Assembly: GCF_050436995.1 (NCBI RefSeq)
Contig: NC_134754.1
Span: 6,627,001 to 6,691,000 of the forward strand
DNA length: 64,000 nt
Source: Anticarsia gemmatalis
Taxonomy: Eukaryota > Arthropoda > Insecta > Lepidoptera > Erebidae
Direction of reading: 5' to 3'
Part shown: positions 59,611 to 64,000 of the stretch, one piece after another
Position numbering within the stretch: the first letter of the stretch is position 1
Layout: every line of letters begins with the position of its first letter
Notes under the pieces: model-generated
Told to the model about the DNA's origin: nothing
Database searches by the model: none
Seen by the model: only the letters and a program-made list of their open reading frames with translations
Translations under genes and position numbers: made by a program

Positions 59611-61890
59611 TGAGTCTAGTATGTCAACATGTTTTAATGAAGGGGCACATGTGATAAGGCAGTAATATAATGTTTGACAGTGTTCATTGTATGCGGCGAG
59701 CTTTGGAAAAAGCGTAGGTACGCAGGCGCGGCGCATACGCAAGGACAATAAACAGCCGGCCGTACTGTCACGTGCCGGTAATTGAATATTAGATCATTAT
59801 GTACAGAGCCTATTAGTTAAGGGTTAGATCAAAGGTTTATGACAGTCCCTTTTAAAGAGTCTTACTACTACTAATAGGACACCTATGCGGAAAAAAATGG
59901 ATCCACCCGTTGACCTCCCAAAAGCGATTCCTATTTTCATCCGTTGTCTGACAAAGCTTCATGGAACAATTGAGCAAAGCTTGGGATCGTGGCAACTGGG
60001 CCGGAAAATGGCCTGGTGGCAATATCAGCTAGTATCCATATTCCAGACTGCAACAGAGAATATATGAGCAGAAATTGGAATAATTCAGTCTTGCTTGGAA
60101 AACCAACTTGGAATCCAAACCAAATAAGTTTCTCGTGATCGGTAGCCGCGTCCACTTTTACTGGAATCCACGTAGTTTATAAGTAGTTCATGTAATATCC
60201 ATGTAGATACTTCATACTTGTTTTGAACAGCGTCTTTATTAGTGAGACCAGTCAAAGTACTGATAAACTAAGTATATTGAGGGTTTACATAGGTATGTTT
60301 GTTTCTAGCTAACTTGGTAAACTGAAGCTCCTATGTACATACGTGTAGGTACAGTAATAGGTTCGGGTTACTATTAAGCTACTAACTGTTAGATTAAATC
60401 GTTGAAAAAGAAAATAGAGGTATTTTATTGCGGAAAATTGCTTTTGCTATACCTACCTGCCCAGTGCCCGTCTACAATGATTTGGTAAAATTGCTCTTGT
60501 GTCTCCGGAACTTTTCACACGACATCACACAAACATCTACTTAAGTACAAATTTTTGATCGGTTTCACACCGAACAAAAAATTGTTGAACCCACAACCTC
60601 CTGACGCAATGTTAATGACGTGACGACCACTTTAACCACTGAGTCACGCAGGCCTCCATAGAACCTATTTAATCATACGCCGTGAAATATGCTTAGTAAG
60701 GTTTTGAAAAGGTTGAATTTATGCTAACAAAGATTTCCATTCCGTTTTCATTAAAACCTTTAATCAGCTAACATAATCTAAAAAATCATACTAAGTATTT
60801 GTTGGTAGGCAACTAGGCAGGCACCTACTTGGTAGACCCATAACAGTCTTCTAACGATATTTTTCCATAGTGATCACCTACCTGCCTTCCATATTATGAT
60901 ACGATCATGACACATGGGTGGCGCATAATAACAATAATGTCCGTTCGTAAGTGGAGCAAGTGCGCCGACTTTGTACGTAAGTGGGTGATTTTATTTAATT
61001 TATAATAGCTATTGGTATGCTGTTCTAGATTTCTATTTTATTGATAAATGATAAATATGTTTAGAATTCAAACAGTATCAATAGTAAGGGTGTACTAATA
61101 CAGTTAGATAGGTACCTTATTTAAAATGTGCCTGACCAGACGGGGCACTGCGTTCAGAGGTCTCCCTTCGTTGGATCGGTACTTTTTGTACAATAATATA
61201 AATAATTTATATATAAATACTCTGAGAAATGGTCTACCTAATAGTTGAAGGGCTATAAGTTCTATAAATACCCAAGTAAATTCCATTTCCTATCACAATC
61301 TGATAAATTCGACAAGTGCGCCAACCTAATTGACGAAATTAATGAACTGTAGTCTATACCTTTATACCTATCCATAAATCGGTAGTTTAGGTACCCAACT
61401 TTGTAACACAATTCATGAAAATTTGCAACACGCAACATGTGGCTAATAGCCGATAGCCAATTTCCATATATTATTATCAGCACACGTGCTCAACGTGTTA
61501 GATTGTGAGGCAGGGCGCGGTTCGCCTTGTCTATTATTCATTACAGACATGTTACAGACCAATCTGTATGACCTAAACCTGTCAGCTGAGTATGTTATCT
61601 ACCCACGAAGTTGACAGGATAGGTTCAGCCCTACAGCCCAACAATTAGGTAGAATAATAAATTTGTTCCCAATGTGAGTCGTTCACTATTTTCTCGAGTA
61701 AATGGCAAATAGAATGTGTAACATAAGCATCTAAGTAGGTAGGTAATTACTGGTAAGTAGGCTCCTAAGTGCACTTTGCAAGGGGGACAAAATAGCAAAC
61801 CAGAACGATTTCTAGGCAATAATTCACAATAATTACATTCGTCACGCTGCTCGCTGTCGTCACGGGACAAGCCAAGTGCATCACAAGCAT
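59611..61890. other. Intergenic region between the cuticle and CUB genes
   Basis: No gene supported. Contains an inverted SINE (60540-60656). The overlapping frames at 59885-60155 (both strands) have no recognisable domain and may be repeat-derived. The rest is AT-rich without clear structure. Confidence 0.45.
60540..60656 (-). mobile_element. SINE family 1, inverted and partial
   Basis: On the minus strand it reads GGAGGCCTGCGTGACTCAGT, GGTTAAAGTGGTCGTCACGT, GGTTGTGGGTTCAACAATTT, the tRNA-like head of family 1 (compare 3826-3905). The body is lost or degraded. Confidence 0.6.
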
Positions 61891-61941
61891 TGCAGTTCAG
61901 TGTGTATTTCACAAAGCAAACAGCCGTCTTTTTGTGCAAAT

Positions 61942-63768
61942 ATGTGTTCGTTTGAAAAACAAATGGCTATACTTCTGTATACAATATTAGTGGTCAAAAG
62001 TGAGAGATGGTACTCTGCAACAATTATCGAAAGGAGGGACAATGAGACTAATTCACATGCAGATAATTACAGAACGGATTATCTGCAAAATAGCGAAGAC
62101 AGATTTATGCCTTTACTGATGATGCATCCGAAAGAAACGAAAAACAAGCGTCATGATTTCAAGTCGACGAGAGATGATTTGGAATCTAATATGAACTTGA
62201 ATCAAAACTCAATCTTTAAAGAACCTGATGCTATCGTAATACGCTACAACAATACAATAAATAATGTTAATGTATTAAAAAGGATACGTCCGAAAAGGAA
62301 ACATATTCGGAAAAGATGTCCACCAGTTAATTCGAGGCTCGCAAAACAGTTTAAATCAAAACATCCGACTAGAACTAGATTTCTGGAAGTGTTTCAAGTG
62401 GTAGAGTTTGAACATGTGGTCTGTACTTCTAGCAGTGGTTTGGAGGGAACATGTTTACCTGAGTACGAGTGCACCGAGGACGTTGGCTCCATGATGGGGA
62501 CTTGCGCTGATGGATACGGCACCTGTTGCGTTAGTTAGTAGAATAATCATCCCATATTCCAATACCTACTCTCTATTTGAAGTATCAGCTTAAAACTAAT
62601 ATAGGTTCTACATGGCCAGTCTAAATTCTTACGTTTCTTTGTAGCTCAATTCCTATGTGACAGTCGCTCCTCTCCGCAGACGGGCTGGTTTACAAACCCT
62701 GACTTTCCTTCGCCAAGTGCGGAGAGACTGTCTTGTGCTTTCGCCTTGGATAAATCATCAGACGATGTAACACAGATACGGCTGGACTTCAATGCTTTTG
62801 AGGTAAAACACTGCCGCCGAAATTTAATCAAATTTTTACGTTAATATTAATAGTTTTTTTTTGTTTTTAGTTACTTCCACCTACGGATGGTGTGTGCCAA
62901 GACGATCAGTTCATAGTGTCGGGACAAAATGTCAATAATATAATACCCATCCTTTGCGGTATTAACACCGGACAACATGGTACGAAACCATAGTAATGAA
63001 AACGACTATAGTAATTTACTAATTAAAGACACGTTTATTATCCCAAATGTTTGGAAATTCTGTTTCAGTTTACGTCGAAGTTAGTGATGTCGATGGACCC
63101 GTTTATTTTACATTTCAAACTGCGTCTTCTGAAAGCCGGCTATTTTCAATCAAGGTGTGTATAATCACTAGCTTTCGTAGTATAAATATTTCCTTGTTGC
63201 AATATCCAGGTAAAAATTGGATTACGTTCTAGGTGACCCAGCTGACGTCATCAGATGAATTAGCAGTTCCTTCAGGTTGCCTACAATATTATAAAGACTC
63301 TCAAGGTTACTTGGAATCTTTCAACTACCGGGATAAGTCTGATATTGTTATTGCCAGAAGTCCTAGTTATTTAGTAAGTGTACCTACACAAGCTACTATT
63401 TAACAAACGTAGTTAAAGAAAGTTATAGGTAGGTATACCCACTACTGTTTTCTGAAATGAATGGATGAAAGAAGAAGGAATTCGAAGCAGTTTCAGGGGC
63501 TAGCCGGGGATTAAAAGCTGGAATATTTCCACAGATTACCTAACTTCCTATATCCACTGCGAAATTTAAAACAAATCTTCACCTAACATTTAGAAGGATA
63601 ACATTTTAGGTAATACTTATACGAAATCAAGGAGAATTGTATTAAGCAAGACCTCATTACCATTTCAGAACAATCTTAATTATGCGATGTGTATAGAGCG
63701 CGCGCCAGAGACTTGCAGTGTCACATACACCAACGTCGGTAATATGCAGATACTCAATTATGACATAG
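61942..63768 (+). CDS. Secreted CUB-domain protein, 5' part (continues beyond the window)
   Basis: Six exons join in frame: 61942-62533, 62645-62802, 62871-62979, 63069-63154, 63233-63373 and 63669-63768. The last ends at GTAAGT in phase 1, so more exons lie past 64000. The start is MCSFEKQMAILLYTILVVKS, or the inner Met at 61963, which opens the hydrophobic signal. A long charged linker leads to a basic stretch (RIRPKRKHIRKRCPP, a possible furin-type site). Then comes a small disulphide module, VVCTSSSGLEGTCLPEYECT ... GTCADGYGTCCVS, common before CUB domains in insect proteins. A CUB domain follows (from CDSRSSPQTGWFTNPDFPSP through FLAILCG-type and GPVYFTFQTASS strands), then a second CUB-like unit (GCLQYYKDSQGYLESFNY). 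No protease domain is seen in this part. Partner and role are unknown. Confidence 0.85.
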
Positions 63769-64000
63769 GTAAGTGGTTTACTAAGCGCAGTTAGCCTCAA
63801 TTACACACCCTTATTTATACCACATATACATATTATAGGCACCAGATAAATACCTGTAATAAAATATTATAGCAGAAAGCCGATTTTCTAACATTTTGAG
63901 AAATAAGGGTTAATGAGATTCTGTGGCCTTGCTTGACTTGGGGACTAGCTTAAATGGTTAATAATGGATACGAAAGTCTAGTAGTGATATACGAAATCAT

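Noticed and set aside
59885..60155. Overlapping frames of 60 and 72 codons on opposite strands
   Set aside because: Neither has a domain or start context, and the GC-richer text looks like a dispersed repeat rather than a gene.
1..64000. CRISPR arrays, rRNA genes, well-known insect microRNAs, viral insertions
   Set aside because: None was seen on either strand by reading for repeats, conserved RNA sequences and viral protein motifs.

Overview
The window is nuclear DNA of a moth or butterfly (Lepidoptera). It is AT-rich and intron-rich, with GT/AG introns, and is loaded with tRNA-derived SINEs, MITEs and other interspersed repeats of lepidopteran type. It also carries a moricin gene, an antimicrobial peptide family known only from Lepidoptera. 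No prokaryotic features, CRISPR arrays, rRNA genes or convincing stand-alone tRNA genes were seen.

Left part (1-12.5 kb): an orphan first exon of a ZAD-type zinc-finger gene (152-203), about 6 kb of intergenic DNA, then a six-exon gene for a 228-residue coiled-coil protein (6680-12417) with an E2F-like site just upstream.

Middle part (14.2-47.7 kb): a cluster of six small secreted-peptide genes in divergent order, three on the minus strand (14.25-14.94, 16.45-16.90, 18.11-18.94 kb) and three on the plus strand (23.26-24.81, 40.63-41.86, 47.07-47.70 kb). Each has a signal-peptide exon, one phase-0 intron, and a short cationic second exon. The 16.5 kb gene is a canonical moricin. The 23.3 and 47.1 kb genes are moricin-like. 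The 18.1, 40.6 and 14.3 kb genes are strongly divergent: a two-cysteine tail, a predicted mature peptide of about 19 residues, and a Thr/Pro linker with a His-containing helix. Several have TATA boxes and kappaB-like motifs, as expected for fat-body immune genes under Toll/Imd control. The DNA between them is mostly transposon debris.

Transposon-rich part (48-51.2 kb): a 524-bp hAT remnant with a perfect 8-bp target duplication, then a 1.77-kb near-perfect foldback element whose 144-bp loop still encodes a piece of Tc1/mariner transposase.

Right part (52-64 kb): a single-exon cysteine-containing protein (minus), a two-exon Cys-rich protein (plus), the complete five-exon alpha subunit of farnesyl/geranylgeranyltransferase (minus), a four-exon cuticular protein with a retinin-like domain (minus), and the first six exons of a secreted CUB-domain protein that runs off the right edge (plus). 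These are separate housekeeping, cuticle and secreted-protein genes with no evident link to the peptide cluster.
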